44,559 nt of DNA, from NCBI GenBank assembly GCA_904399395.1, contig CAJFPJ010000048.1:1-44559 (forward strand), in the 5' to 3' direction. Positions 1 to 7,954 of this stretch are shown piece by piece. The DNA comes from an uncultured Clostridia bacterium (GTDB lineage Bacteria; Bacillota; Clostridia; Oscillospirales; Acutalibacteraceae). Below the pieces are notes generated by a model. The model did not search any database and was not told where the DNA came from. It saw nothing but the letters and a program-made list of their open reading frames with translations. Position 1 is the stretch's first letter. The number at the start of each line of letters is the position of its first letter. The translations under genes were made by a program, and so were the position numbers.

Positions 1-187
1 GCCGCCCTTGAGGACGCCTCCATTGCTGGCTGACTTCACTCACATCAGAGTCTGCAAACCTTTTTGCGAAAATTCCTTGACATTACCAGATTGCATATTG
101 GCGTATTTGAAATTTTCAAGTATCCGATTGCAATTAAGAAATTCGAGAAATATGCTCTAGACAGGAATTGGATATAGAAATAAGATG

Positions 188-227
188 AAGGCAGTATCTG
201 CATATTGCAGATACTGCCTTTTGTTTT
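188..227 (+). terminator. intrinsic terminator of an upstream gene
   Basis: A perfect 15-bp stem (188-202 with 206-220) closes a 3-base loop and is followed by TTGTTTT on the plus strand. It probably ends a plus-strand transcript that begins outside the window. Confidence 0.75.
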
Positions 228-344
228 GAAAAGTTGAACTCGGAGTGCGTTGGAACGAATGAATATGCTCAATCAAGTTCATCCTGATGGGTTAGACCGA
301 TACAGAAAGCGGAATGAAACTATATAAATTACCATTCGCTAGAA

Positions 345-381
345 AGACAGCCGCAGTGCCTTTCGGATACTGCGGCTGTCT
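345..381 (-). terminator. terminator after the GH112 phosphorylase gene
   Basis: A perfect 13-bp stem (345-357 with 369-381) lies about 30 bases beyond the stop codon of the minus-strand phosphorylase gene. On the minus strand it runs into a short TTTCT tail. Confidence 0.65.
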
Positions 382-409
382 GCAATTCAGATGAAAAATT
401 TTTGGGAAA

Positions 410-2587
410 TCACTCCACAGTGATAATTCTGGTCTCATAGGGAGCAAGGCAAAGGGAAAGCGTCTCTCCGGGTACAGGGATGTGAGCGGTCTGCTCTGCA
501 TCGGTGTTGTTAATGACAACCAGCTGCCGGCTCTGGGGATAATAAGCGCATTCTGTGTAGGCATTATCCGTAAGATATAGGCCCTTCAATTCTTCGCCGC
601 CAGCTTTCAAAATCAGATTCAGCAACAGGCGATTGTTTTCGGTCCCTTTTTCAAAGGAAGAAAGATAGATGCCCATACCTTTCCCAAAAGGATGAAGAGT
701 TAGGGTGGGTACATCCCCGTCGGCCATAAGGACTTTGGCTTTTCCGTCTGTAAGGAAAGGAAGTCCCCTTGAATAGATTTCCCGCTTTTTCACAAAACAG
801 CCTTCCGGCAGGAGTCCGGGCTCTTCTTCTACGCTGAAGGTCCATTTGCCATGGCACTGGCGTTCTCCTGTGTCTTCATCCACACCAAGAACAGGCGCCA
901 TACGGAAAAAGCTGTCGAAGCCTTCCACGGCAGAAGGTTCGTTGACGCCGATAAATGCGCCTCCCTCATGAACAAAGCGGAAAAGCTCCTCCAGCAGGCG
1001 GGCATTTTTCCAGCTTTCCCCGCCGCTCCAGGCACTTCCGGCAAAGCCGGCGTTGATGACAACGTCCACATCCTTGAGGGCGCCGTTAAGCACATCTTCA
1101 AAGCTCAGGAATACCGTTTCCACGGGCAGGCCGGAAAGGGCCTCGTTGATATGGATGAGGTCGTTACGGAAGGTTTCATGAAAATGGCCCGAAAGAGTCC
1201 AGGAGCGCAGCTTGCCCCAATAGTGGAGCACAGCTACCTTTGTCTTTATATGATAGGGCGAACCTTCCCGGTGCAGCTCTGCGATTTTCCGGAATTCATC
1301 CGCCAGAGAGGCGATATAGTCTTTGAAATCCGGGAAGTCCTCCACCAAATGCAGATATCCGCCCAAACCGATCCGGTCGATGGGAGCTCGGAGAAGAGCT
1401 CTGCGCACGCTGGTCCAGTATTCCTTGGCATCTCTTGTTGGGTCGCCGCCTTCCATAAAGGTGGGGGCGCCACCCAGCCCCACAGGGAATAGGTAAGGGT
1501 GCAGCCGCAGCTCGTGGGTTTTCACTTTCACGCCGGAGCAAAGCCTGGCTTCATAGCCGGAAAAGACGCATTTGATGAGGCCGTCGAAACCGAATTCTTC
1601 AAAACGGCCGTTATAGGGCTCGATGCCTACCCAACTGTCATCATAAAACACATAGGCTTCTTTTCCGTATTCGTGCACAATATCGATTAGCTTTTTGCCG
1701 AAGGAGATGACGAAATCATTTATAAATTCCATCCAGTCCTTTTTCTGAGGTGTTCCAGGCATATGGGTCACATGGAGCTTTCCTCCATTGACAAAATCCT
1801 CCGCGGTGAGGGCATAGCCGTATTTTTTCTCAAACAGATCCAAGGCCCTGGCGCTTACGGTGAAATCATAGGAACCCCAGTCGGTGAAGAGGTTGCGGTT
1901 CCGTTCTGAAGCGCCCCAGATCCACACAAAATTATAGAACATAGAGGTGAAGCGCACTACTGTTGTGGCGGGGTGCGCCTCGCACCAATCCCGCATCCAT
2001 GTGAGAAGGTATTCCTGAGTTTCAGGATACATAGGGTCGATTTGCATGAGATGCTCTTTATCCCAGTGGTTGGTGGTGTGGTTATACATGGAGATTTCTT
2101 CCCAAATTCGGTAGGCCATAAAACTCACCGTGTAGGTGTAGAAGGGAGCAGCGGCCTCAATGGTCACGGTGCCATTGCCCGCATTGTAACTCCACGCATT
2201 TTGGGGGAGAGGCGTATTTTCCGTCCTGTCGTATACCTGCCAGTATTTCATGGCCTCCCGGCTGTCGTTGATTTTGAACTGCTGTTCAAAAAAACTTTCC
2301 ATCAGGGAAATGGTCAGTTTTCCCCCTTCTGCGGCCTGAGGAGGTGTCATCAGGAAGCATTGCTGCAGCTTATCCATATTTTTGGCTGCCCATTCGTTGT
2401 GGTCGCGAATCAGGCAGACGGTGGAATAAATCCCGTAGCCTGCGTTCAGGATCTCATCGGAAAGCTTCGTGCCGTCGCTGTCACGGATGACGTCGGCTCC
2501 CCACTTTTCCGCAAGCTCCAGTGTGAGCTTTTCATATCCCGATTCCCCGGGAAGTGTGAACCTTCCCTTTTTGTTTTCCGTATCCAT
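410..2587 (-). CDS. 1,3-beta-galactosyl-N-acetylhexosamine phosphorylase (GH112)
   Basis: The product (725 residues) belongs to the GH112 family, cytoplasmic enzymes that use phosphate to split lacto-N-biose or galacto-N-biose into galactose 1-phosphate and GlcNAc or GalNAc. These disaccharides come from milk oligosaccharides and mucin O-glycans. The family is recognised from the long (beta/alpha)8-type sequence, including the VFYDDSWVG segment with Asp316/Asp317 (one being the likely catalytic acid) and the conserved LGGAPTFMEGG and GFAGSAWSGGESW segments. Length matches the family. An upstream in-frame ATG exists, but the ATG at 2587 has AGGAGG about 8 bases before it. The gene stands alone, divergent from an AraC regulator that probably controls it. 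No N-acetylhexosamine kinase, galT or sugar transporter is adjacent, so those must lie elsewhere. Specificity between the two disaccharides cannot be read from sequence alone. Confidence 0.92.
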   Translation of the reverse strand: MDTENKKGRFTLPGESGYEKLTLELAEKWGADVIRDSDGTKLSDEILNAGYGIYSTVCLIRDHNEWAAKNMDKLQQCFLMTPPQAAEGGKLTISLMESFFEQQFKINDSREAMKYWQVYDRTENTPLPQNAWSYNAGNGTVTIEAAAPFYTYTVSFMAYRIWEEISMYNHTTNHWDKEHLMQIDPMYPETQEYLLTWMRDWCEAHPATTVVRFTSMFYNFVWIWGASERNRNLFTDWGSYDFTVSARALDLFEKKYGYALTAEDFVNGGKLHVTHMPGTPQKKDWMEFINDFVISFGKKLIDIVHEYGKEAYVFYDDSWVGIEPYNGRFEEFGFDGLIKCVFSGYEARLCSGVKVKTHELRLHPYLFPVGLGGAPTFMEGGDPTRDAKEYWTSVRRALLRAPIDRIGLGGYLHLVEDFPDFKDYIASLADEFRKIAELHREGSPYHIKTKVAVLHYWGKLRSWTLSGHFHETFRNDLIHINEALSGLPVETVFLSFEDVLNGALKDVDVVINAGFAGSAWSGGESWKNARLLEELFRFVHEGGAFIGVNEPSAVEGFDSFFRMAPVLGVDEDTGERQCHGKWTFSVEEEPGLLPEGCFVKKREIYSRGLPFLTDGKAKVLMADGDVPTLTLHPFGKGMGIYLSSFEKGTENNRLLLNLILKAGGEELKGLYLTDNAYTECAYYPQSRQLVVINNTDAEQTAHIPVPGETLSLCLAPYETRIITVE

Positions 2588-2720
2588 TATGTTTCCTCCT
2601 TTTTCTGTTTCCTTTTCCGCTTTTCTTCGTTTCCCATTTATATGGAAACGGAGATCAAATCTTCTACCTTCATGATAAAAAGATTCCTTTGCAAAATCCA
2701 CTTATTTTCTGGAAATAACT

Positions 2721-2749
2721 TTGCAGTTTCAACCATTTTGCGGTATGAT
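2721..2749 (+). promoter_or_regulatory. sigma-A-like promoter of the AraC regulator
   Basis: TTGCAG (2721-2726), a 17-base spacer and TATGAT (2744-2749) point towards the AraC gene and would start its transcript near 2756. Confidence 0.6.
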
Positions 2750-2826
2750 GAATAGGATGTTTCTTATGGGCTTCTTTTCGAGGCAAAGCGTTAAGGGGGC
2801 CTGAAAGTTGTGAGGAGCGAAGTGCC

Positions 2827-3807
2827 GTGAACAGGAAGCAGTATGAAAATATGGAATACAGGAACTATCGCCTGCAAAAAGATTTTCCTGTTTTCTTTTT
2901 ATCTGGTGAGCAATGGAGAATCTCTGATGTTCCCAGCAGCAGGCTGCATTTCCACAATTGTGTGGAGATCGGGGTGTGCCATACGTGCGGGGGCACCCTG
3001 CGGGTATACGATAGTTGTTTTCCTTTTCAGGCTGGGGATATCACGTGCATTCCCCAGAATGTGCCTCACACCACATGGTCGGAGAGGGGAACCAAAAGCC
3101 AGTGGAGTTATCTTTTTTTTGACCCGGAGTCTTTATTTCGGGAAGTTCCCGCTCTTGTTCCACCTTTTTCTCACCTGGCTGGGAACGGGGGAGGTCGGTT
3201 CGTTTTTTCTGAGGGTCAGGCCCCGGAGCTATATCCCTTAATGCAGGAGATTCTCCGAGAGCTGGAGGAAGAGAAGCCGGATTTCAGGCTGTCTGTGAGA
3301 GGACTGCTTGCTTCTTTGCTGGTGAAGATGCGCCGGCTGCAGTCGCCTTCTACACAGGGAGATACAGAAGGCCCCGAAGAAGGGAACAGAGAATTTTCTG
3401 TTCAGCACATGCCTTCCATCTTGCCTGCCTTAGATTTTGTAGAAGAGAACTATTCAGAGCAGTTTGACATAAACGCCCTTGCAAAGGCTTGCTGCCTGAG
3501 TGAAACTCATTTCAGGCGTCTGTTTCATCAGGTGATGCATACAGCTCCACTGGCATATGTGAACGGCGTCCGGATTGAAAAAGCCTGCGGGCTCCTGTGC
3601 CTTTCTGAAGAGCCCATTCTCTCCGTAGCGGAAAAGGTTGGTTTTCCTTCTATATCAAGCTTTAACAGACAGTTTATGCGGATCATGCAGATAACCCCCA
3701 GTGAATACAGGCGCTGTCAGCGGCTGCAGGGCGGAACCGGCCGGAGCAGGCTGCCTGTGATTTCCGAATTTACCGGCTGGCTTTTGCCGGAGGAAAACCC
3801 GGAATAG
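2827..3807 (+). CDS. AraC-family transcriptional regulator
   Basis: The 326-residue protein has an N-terminal cupin sensor domain (about residues 30-110, with LHFHNCVEIG and the metal/sugar-pocket-like IPQNVPHTTW) and a C-terminal double helix-turn-helix of the AraC type (about 205-305: LAKACCLSETHFRRLFHQ, then VAEKVGFPSISSFNRQF and the terminal ITPSEYRR). Such proteins bind a ligand through the cupin and usually activate a neighbouring catabolic gene. It is divergent from the GH112 phosphorylase 240 bases away, so the phosphorylase is the likely target and a galacto-hexosamine disaccharide a plausible effector (inference). The GTG at 2827 was chosen because GAGGAG lies just upstream; the ATG 24 bases further in is an alternative. 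Confidence 0.88.
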   Translation: MNRKQYENMEYRNYRLQKDFPVFFLSGEQWRISDVPSSRLHFHNCVEIGVCHTCGGTLRVYDSCFPFQAGDITCIPQNVPHTTWSERGTKSQWSYLFFDPESLFREVPALVPPFSHLAGNGGGRFVFSEGQAPELYPLMQEILRELEEEKPDFRLSVRGLLASLLVKMRRLQSPSTQGDTEGPEEGNREFSVQHMPSILPALDFVEENYSEQFDINALAKACCLSETHFRRLFHQVMHTAPLAYVNGVRIEKACGLLCLSEEPILSVAEKVGFPSISSFNRQFMRIMQITPSEYRRCQRLQGGTGRSRLPVISEFTGWLLPEENPE

Positions 3808-3889
3808 AACAATAAGAGTTTTACAGGATATAGAAGATATAGAGAAGAAATAAGGTTATCCCATAAAAAACAAGGAATTTAAGCGGCAC

Positions 3890-3930
3890 AAAGCAGCCCC
3901 GGCAGAGCATTGCTCTGCCGGGGCTGCTTT
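3890..3930. terminator. bidirectional terminator between convergent genes
   Basis: A 20-bp perfect GC-rich stem (3890-3909 with 3911-3930; real loop opens to 3-5 bases) lies between the AraC gene and the convergent zinc-ribbon gene. It ends in TTT on both strands. Confidence 0.75.
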
Positions 3931-3951
3931 CAGTATGAAAGCTTTTTATCT

Positions 3952-4587
3952 TTATTCTTCAATAAGGCTGGGAGTGGCAGTAATATAGAAAAGCTCATAA
4001 TCATCGAAAGAAGAGGTTGTCATAGCCGAGAAAGGAAGCTTTGCTCCGGCAGGCAGATAATCAATATAATCTGTGGCGGTCTCCACTGTCTCACCATCGC
4101 TGTAAAGCCGGAAGACGATAGCGATATTCTCCAATGCCTGATCAGAATCGTTCTGTGCATATCCGGTAATATCTGTATAAGAGCCGTATTCGGAACGCTC
4201 CATTTCCACGCCGGTAATGGTGATATCTTCCCCGAATTTCATCCTGTATTTTGTCAGTTCCTGAGAGGCCTTGAGCTGCTCTTCAGGGCTCTGGCTGTTG
4301 GAACGAAATAGATTCATCGCGCTGAATATCAGATTCACCGTGGTCAGCAGCGTGAGAACAGATAACAGAATAATAGTTCCAAGGGAACGGCCAGTCTTTT
4401 GAGGCTGCTGCCAGGCAGCAGGGAGTTGAGAAGGCATCGTCTGCAGCGGCTGATAGGCGGAAGTATTCTGAACGTTTTGAGAGTTTTGCGGTTGGGCGTT
4501 GCTTTCCGGTATCGTGGGCTGATTCAGCGCCCCGCAGCGAGGGCAGAAATTCCCCTCGTATTCGGTGTGGCAGTTCCTACATAGCAT
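3952..4587 (-). CDS. zinc-ribbon membrane protein with C-terminal FxLYD-like domain
   Basis: The 211-residue product starts with a zinc ribbon (CRNCHTEYEGNFCPRCG, four cysteines in two CxxC pairs). A Gln/Pro/Asn-rich linker follows, then one membrane segment (about 85-107, TIILLSVLTLLTTVNLIF), then a domain of about 95 residues resembling FxLYD (ITGVEMERSEYGSYTDITGYAQN and later VFRLYSDGE). The topology suggests a cytoplasmic ribbon and an exported beta domain. The function is unknown; proteins of this build are common in Firmicutes. The ATG at 4587 was preferred over an upstream start because GGAAGGAGA lies about 8 bases before it. It shares no operon with its neighbours. Confidence 0.82.
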   Translation of the reverse strand: MLCRNCHTEYEGNFCPRCGALNQPTIPESNAQPQNSQNVQNTSAYQPLQTMPSQLPAAWQQPQKTGRSLGTIILLSVLTLLTTVNLIFSAMNLFRSNSQSPEEQLKASQELTKYRMKFGEDITITGVEMERSEYGSYTDITGYAQNDSDQALENIAIVFRLYSDGETVETATDYIDYLPAGAKLPFSAMTTSSFDDYELFYITATPSLIEE

Positions 4588-4822
4588 GGTTGATCGTCTC
4601 CTTCCAGAAGCGGCGTCCGCCTCCTTATTATAGTTCAATTTAAGAATACTCCTTTTTATCCTATAGGGCAAGACCGCCGTCTGTGAATATGTATCACGAA
4701 AGCCTCGTGCGGTTCCAGCGGCGGTAATTTTACTCTGAAATTGGGACTTTAGAAGCGAGTGTAGCCCATTCGGTCTGTTTCGGTATCCAGTGGATTCCGG
4801 ATAAAAAACATCTTACAGCTGG

Positions 4823-4838
4823 CTTACAAAACTGTAAG
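4823..4838. promoter_or_regulatory. BceR-like operator upstream of bceAB
   Basis: CTTACA-AAAC-TGTAAG is a perfect 6-4-6 inverted repeat that fits TNACA-N4-TGTAA, the pattern reported for BceR-type response regulators. Extra half-sites flank it (CTTACA at 4812-4817 and TGTAAG at 4854-4859). It lies upstream of a TATACT -10 box (4892-4897) that lacks a good -35, which fits an activator-dependent promoter. Confidence 0.65.
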
Positions 4839-4928
4839 CTTTCAGGGCCGGAATGTAAGGCAAATCGATGGTTCTCCATACGGCTGATTGATATACTAAA
4901 GGCAATGAAACAAAGGAGTGGATTCGGT

Positions 4929-5696
4929 ATGGCACTTTTGGAAGTACGGAATTTGAAAAAGATATATACGACCCGCTTCGGAGGAAATCCGGTGCAGGCC
5001 CTGCAGAATGTGACCTTCTCTGTGCAGGAGGGGGAATATGTGGCAATTATGGGGGAATCGGGCTCCGGAAAGACCACACTTCTGAATATTTTGGCCTGTT
5101 TAGATCAACCCACAGAGGGAGAGATCCTTTTGGAAGGGAAGGATACACTGACTATCCCTGAAAAGGACATTTCGGCCTTCCGGCGGGAAAATCTGGGCTT
5201 TGTTTTTCAGGATTTTAATCTTCTGGATACTTTTTCCATTCGAGACAATATCTTCCTTCCCCTGGTGCTTTCGGGAAGGCCGTATAAAGAGATGAACCGG
5301 AAACTCCGCCCTATTGCCGAGCGGCTGCGCATTCTGGATATCCTGGGGAAATATCCCTATGAGGTATCCGGTGGGCAGAAGCAGAGAACGGCGGTGGCCC
5401 GGGCGCTGATTACGGATCCGAAGCTGATTTTGGCCGACGAGCCCACCGGTGCGCTGGATTCCAAATCCTCCGGGGAACTTCTTTCTCTATTTGATGATAT
5501 CAATCGGGAGGGACAGACTATCTTGATGGTGACGCACAGCATCCAGGCAGCCAGCCATGCGGGGCGCATCTTATTTATCAAAGACGGCCAGGTCTTTTAC
5601 GAAATCTGCCGGAAGGAGAAAACTTCCGAACGCATGTATGAGGAAATTTCCCACACACTCACCATGCTGACGACAGGCGGTGGATATCATGAATAA
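4929..5696 (+). CDS. BceA-type ABC transporter ATP-binding protein
   Basis: The 255-residue ATPase drives a BceAB-type (MacB/LolCDE superfamily) transporter of the kind that confers resistance to cell-wall-active peptides. It shows Walker A GESGSGKT (residues 42-49), the Q-loop VFQDFN, the signature VSGGQKQR and Walker B LILADEPTGALD, whose form is typical of this superfamily. The ATG at 4929 has AAAGGAG upstream, whereas the earlier ATG at 4905 lies before that ribosome binding site. The stop codon overlaps the start of the permease gene, so the two are translationally coupled. In most relatives a BceRS two-component system is adjacent; none is present here. Confidence 0.92.
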   Translation: MALLEVRNLKKIYTTRFGGNPVQALQNVTFSVQEGEYVAIMGESGSGKTTLLNILACLDQPTEGEILLEGKDTLTIPEKDISAFRRENLGFVFQDFNLLDTFSIRDNIFLPLVLSGRPYKEMNRKLRPIAERLRILDILGKYPYEVSGGQKQRTAVARALITDPKLILADEPTGALDSKSSGELLSLFDDINREGQTILMVTHSIQAASHAGRILFIKDGQVFYEICRKEKTSERMYEEISHTLTMLTTGGGYHE

Positions 5697-7686
5697 AAAG
5701 CTCTATCCCAGGCTGGCAGCTATGAATTTACGGAAAAACGCAAAGCTGTATACGCCGTATATTTTCACCTGCATTGGTACGGTCATGCTGTATTATGTGA
5801 TTTCCGCCCTTTCTAAAAGCACAGCACTTGAAAATATTTCCGGCGGTTCGGTGCTGAAAAGCATACTGGGATTTGGATCCGGAGTAGTGGCTTTATTTTC
5901 GGCTATATTTCTCTTTTATACAAATAGTTTTCTGATGAAACGCAGAAAAAAGGAAATCGGTCTTTTTAATATTTTAGGTATGGGAAAACGCCATATCGCC
6001 GGCGTTATGTTTTTTGAAACCCTCTATGTAGCCTTTTTAGGGCTTTTCTTCGGCCTTTTTCTGGGACTTCTTTTCAGCGGACTGCTCTATTGGCTTCTTC
6101 CCCTGTGGCTTCGCTTTGATGTGGCCTTTCAGTTTGAAGTCCCCGTGTCTTCTATTTTTGAAACAGTCGCCTTCTTCCTCTGCCTGTTTTTTCTGATTCT
6201 TCTTCACACCCTCCGCCAGATCCATGTGGCAAAACCTGTGGAGCTTCTGAAGGGTGGGCAGACGGGGGAAAAAGAGCCTAAGGCAAAATGGCTTCTGGCC
6301 GTTTTCGGAGCTGTATGTCTTGGCGCGGGATATGCCATCTCTATTATGACTACAGATCCGGTGGCGGCGCTGATGCTGTTTTTTGTGGCCGTCGTACTGG
6401 TCATCATTGGCACCTATTGTCTCTTTACCGCCGGTAGCATCACCATACTCAAGATTCTCCGCAAAAAGAAAAGCTATTACTATAAGACACGGCATTTCAT
6501 TTCCGTTTCCGGCATGATGTATCGGATGAAACAGAATGCAGTGGGCCTTGCCAATATCTGTATCCTTTCCACAGCCGTTCTTGTTATGGTTTCTTCTACG
6601 GTTTCTCTCTATATCGGGATGGAAGATTCCCTTTACACTCGCTATCCTAAAGAGATAGCGGTTACGGCCGGTAACGTTTCCGAGGAAAATATCCAGATGA
6701 TGGACAGTGCCGTTGCCTCCATCTTAAAAGAAGAAAAGCTGGAGCCCAAGGATGCTGTCCGGTATCGGGTGCTGTCCTTCGCTGCGCAGCAGCAGGGAAC
6801 GGAGTTTTCGGTGGATCTTTCCTCCTCCGTCAATTTAGACGGTGTGAAAACACTAAGCTTTATTCCGTTGGAGGATTACAACCGCATGACGAACCAGACT
6901 CTCTCTTTGAACGACGGGGAGATATATGTGTATTCGGATCGGGAGGCTTACGGGCAGGATTCTCTGCGTATTCTGGGCAACACTTTTTCCATCCGAGACA
7001 CGTTGGAAGAATTTGCAGGCAACGGTATGGATAATGCTCAGATTGTGCCTACGTATTATCTGGTGGTGAAAGATTTTTCCGTCCTGCAGGAGCTGGAACA
7101 GAAACAGAAGGAAGCCTATGGGGAAAATGCTTCCTCGGTGAGGCTTTATTACGGCTTTGACCTGGATACACAAGAAGAGCAGGAAGAGATTGTCTATGAA
7201 AAACTGACCCAGCAGCTTATGTCGGAGGAGGGAGAAAGTTTTGATGGGTATATAGAGTCTCGCTCTCATTACCGCCATGATTTCTTCGCTCTTTACGGAG
7301 GATTGTTTTTCCTGGGCATTTTCCTTGGGATCCTCTTCATGATGGCTACGGTGCTGATTATCTATTATAAGCAGATTTCCGAAGGGTATGAGGATAAAGA
7401 GCGGTTTGAGATCATGCAGAAGGTGGGCCTGAGCCGCCGGGAGGTGAAAAAAACCATTCATTCCCAAGTAATGAGTGTATTTTTCCTGCCACTTGTGACG
7501 GCGATTATCCATATTGCGTTTGCTTTTCCTGTGATCAGCCGCTTGCTAATGGTCTTGGGCCTTACCAATACACAGCTCTTCATCTTCTGCACTTTGGGGT
7601 GCGCGGTCATATTTTCTCTCATTTATATAGGGATTTACTTCATTACGGCCCGGGTTTATTATGGGATTGTAAGCCAGCCGGAATAA
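5689..7686 (+). CDS. BceB-type FtsX-family ABC permease
   Basis: The 665-residue membrane protein has the BceB layout. It begins with an N-terminal membrane helix and an FtsX block of three helices (to about residue 125). More helices follow at about 200-300, then a large extracellular domain (about 310-545) between helices, and a C-terminal FtsX block (about 545-660). That big domain is the peptide-sensing part in this family. The motif KEIGLFNILGMGKRHI matches the FtsX family's cytoplasmic loop. The ATG at 5689 overlaps the bceA stop; a GTG at 5680 is an alternative. With the ATPase it likely removes or releases cell-wall antibiotics such as bacitracin-like peptides or lantibiotics; the substrate cannot be deduced. 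Confidence 0.9.
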   Translation: MNKKLYPRLAAMNLRKNAKLYTPYIFTCIGTVMLYYVISALSKSTALENISGGSVLKSILGFGSGVVALFSAIFLFYTNSFLMKRRKKEIGLFNILGMGKRHIAGVMFFETLYVAFLGLFFGLFLGLLFSGLLYWLLPLWLRFDVAFQFEVPVSSIFETVAFFLCLFFLILLHTLRQIHVAKPVELLKGGQTGEKEPKAKWLLAVFGAVCLGAGYAISIMTTDPVAALMLFFVAVVLVIIGTYCLFTAGSITILKILRKKKSYYYKTRHFISVSGMMYRMKQNAVGLANICILSTAVLVMVSSTVSLYIGMEDSLYTRYPKEIAVTAGNVSEENIQMMDSAVASILKEEKLEPKDAVRYRVLSFAAQQQGTEFSVDLSSSVNLDGVKTLSFIPLEDYNRMTNQTLSLNDGEIYVYSDREAYGQDSLRILGNTFSIRDTLEEFAGNGMDNAQIVPTYYLVVKDFSVLQELEQKQKEAYGENASSVRLYYGFDLDTQEEQEEIVYEKLTQQLMSEEGESFDGYIESRSHYRHDFFALYGGLFFLGIFLGILFMMATVLIIYYKQISEGYEDKERFEIMQKVGLSRREVKKTIHSQVMSVFFLPLVTAIIHIAFAFPVISRLLMVLGLTNTQLFIFCTLGCAVIFSLIYIGIYFITARVYYGIVSQPE

Positions 7687-7718
7687 CAGGTATAGAAGTT
7701 CCTTTTTCTATACCTGTT
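7685..7718 (+). terminator. hairpin overlapping the end of bceB
   Basis: A 13-bp stem (7685-7697 with 7706-7718) starts at the bceB stop codon. It lacks a T-run, so it may act as an RNA-stabilising 3' hairpin rather than a full terminator. Confidence 0.45.
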
Positions 7719-7801
7719 AAAGGTCCTCCATAGATTTCTTTCTGTTCCTTGGGAACAAGATTCTGCTGCTGAAAGAAACCCGGCGATATTCCGGCCGCCG
7801 G

Positions 7802-7839
7802 AGCCTCCCCTTCTCATATTGGGAAGGGGAGGCTTTTTG
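7802..7839 (+). terminator. intrinsic terminator of the bceAB operon
   Basis: A 12-bp GC-rich stem (7802-7813 with 7823-7834) is followed by TTTTT. Confidence 0.8.
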
Positions 7840-7882
7840 TATACTCTGGAATTGCATAGATAAAGAAAATTAAATTTACTAC

Positions 7883-7911
7883 TTTACTTTAGTAAAAAGA
7901 TAGTGTACAAT
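7883..7911 (+). promoter_or_regulatory. promoter of the amino acid importer operon, with overlapping palindrome
   Basis: TTTACT (7883-7888), 17 bases and TACAAT (7906-7911) form a sigma-A-like promoter. The -35 box is also the left half of a perfect inverted repeat, TTTACT-TT-AGTAAA (7883-7896). A repressor bound there would block RNA polymerase. Confidence 0.6.
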
Positions 7912-7954
7912 AAAGCAGGTCCAAGTAATCAATTCCTTTTGGAGGTTATAGAAC

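Larger units (their letters stand above)
1..409. other. intergenic stretch with two hairpins
   Basis: No convincing complete gene lies here. The first 33 bases could be the 3' end of a plus-strand gene entering from outside the window (a short reading ending AALEDASIAG then TGA), but ten residues cannot be identified. Open frames on the minus strand run through the two terminator hairpins and have no good ribosome binding site, so I treat them as chance. Confidence 0.5.

Noticed and set aside
45-272. 75-residue minus-strand ORF
   Set aside because: It runs through a perfect terminator hairpin (188-220), lacks a ribosome binding site and shows no protein-family features.
851-1492. 213-residue plus-strand ORF antisense to the GH112 gene
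   Set aside because: Shadow of the recognised phosphorylase, with no ribosome binding site.
2643-2656. possible CcpA (cre) site TGGAAACGGAGATC near the GH112 gene
   Set aside because: Several conserved positions of the cre consensus do not match.
1973-2755. 260-residue plus-strand ORF
   Set aside because: Antisense to the 5' part of the phosphorylase gene and spanning its ribosome binding site and the regulator promoter; a shadow frame.
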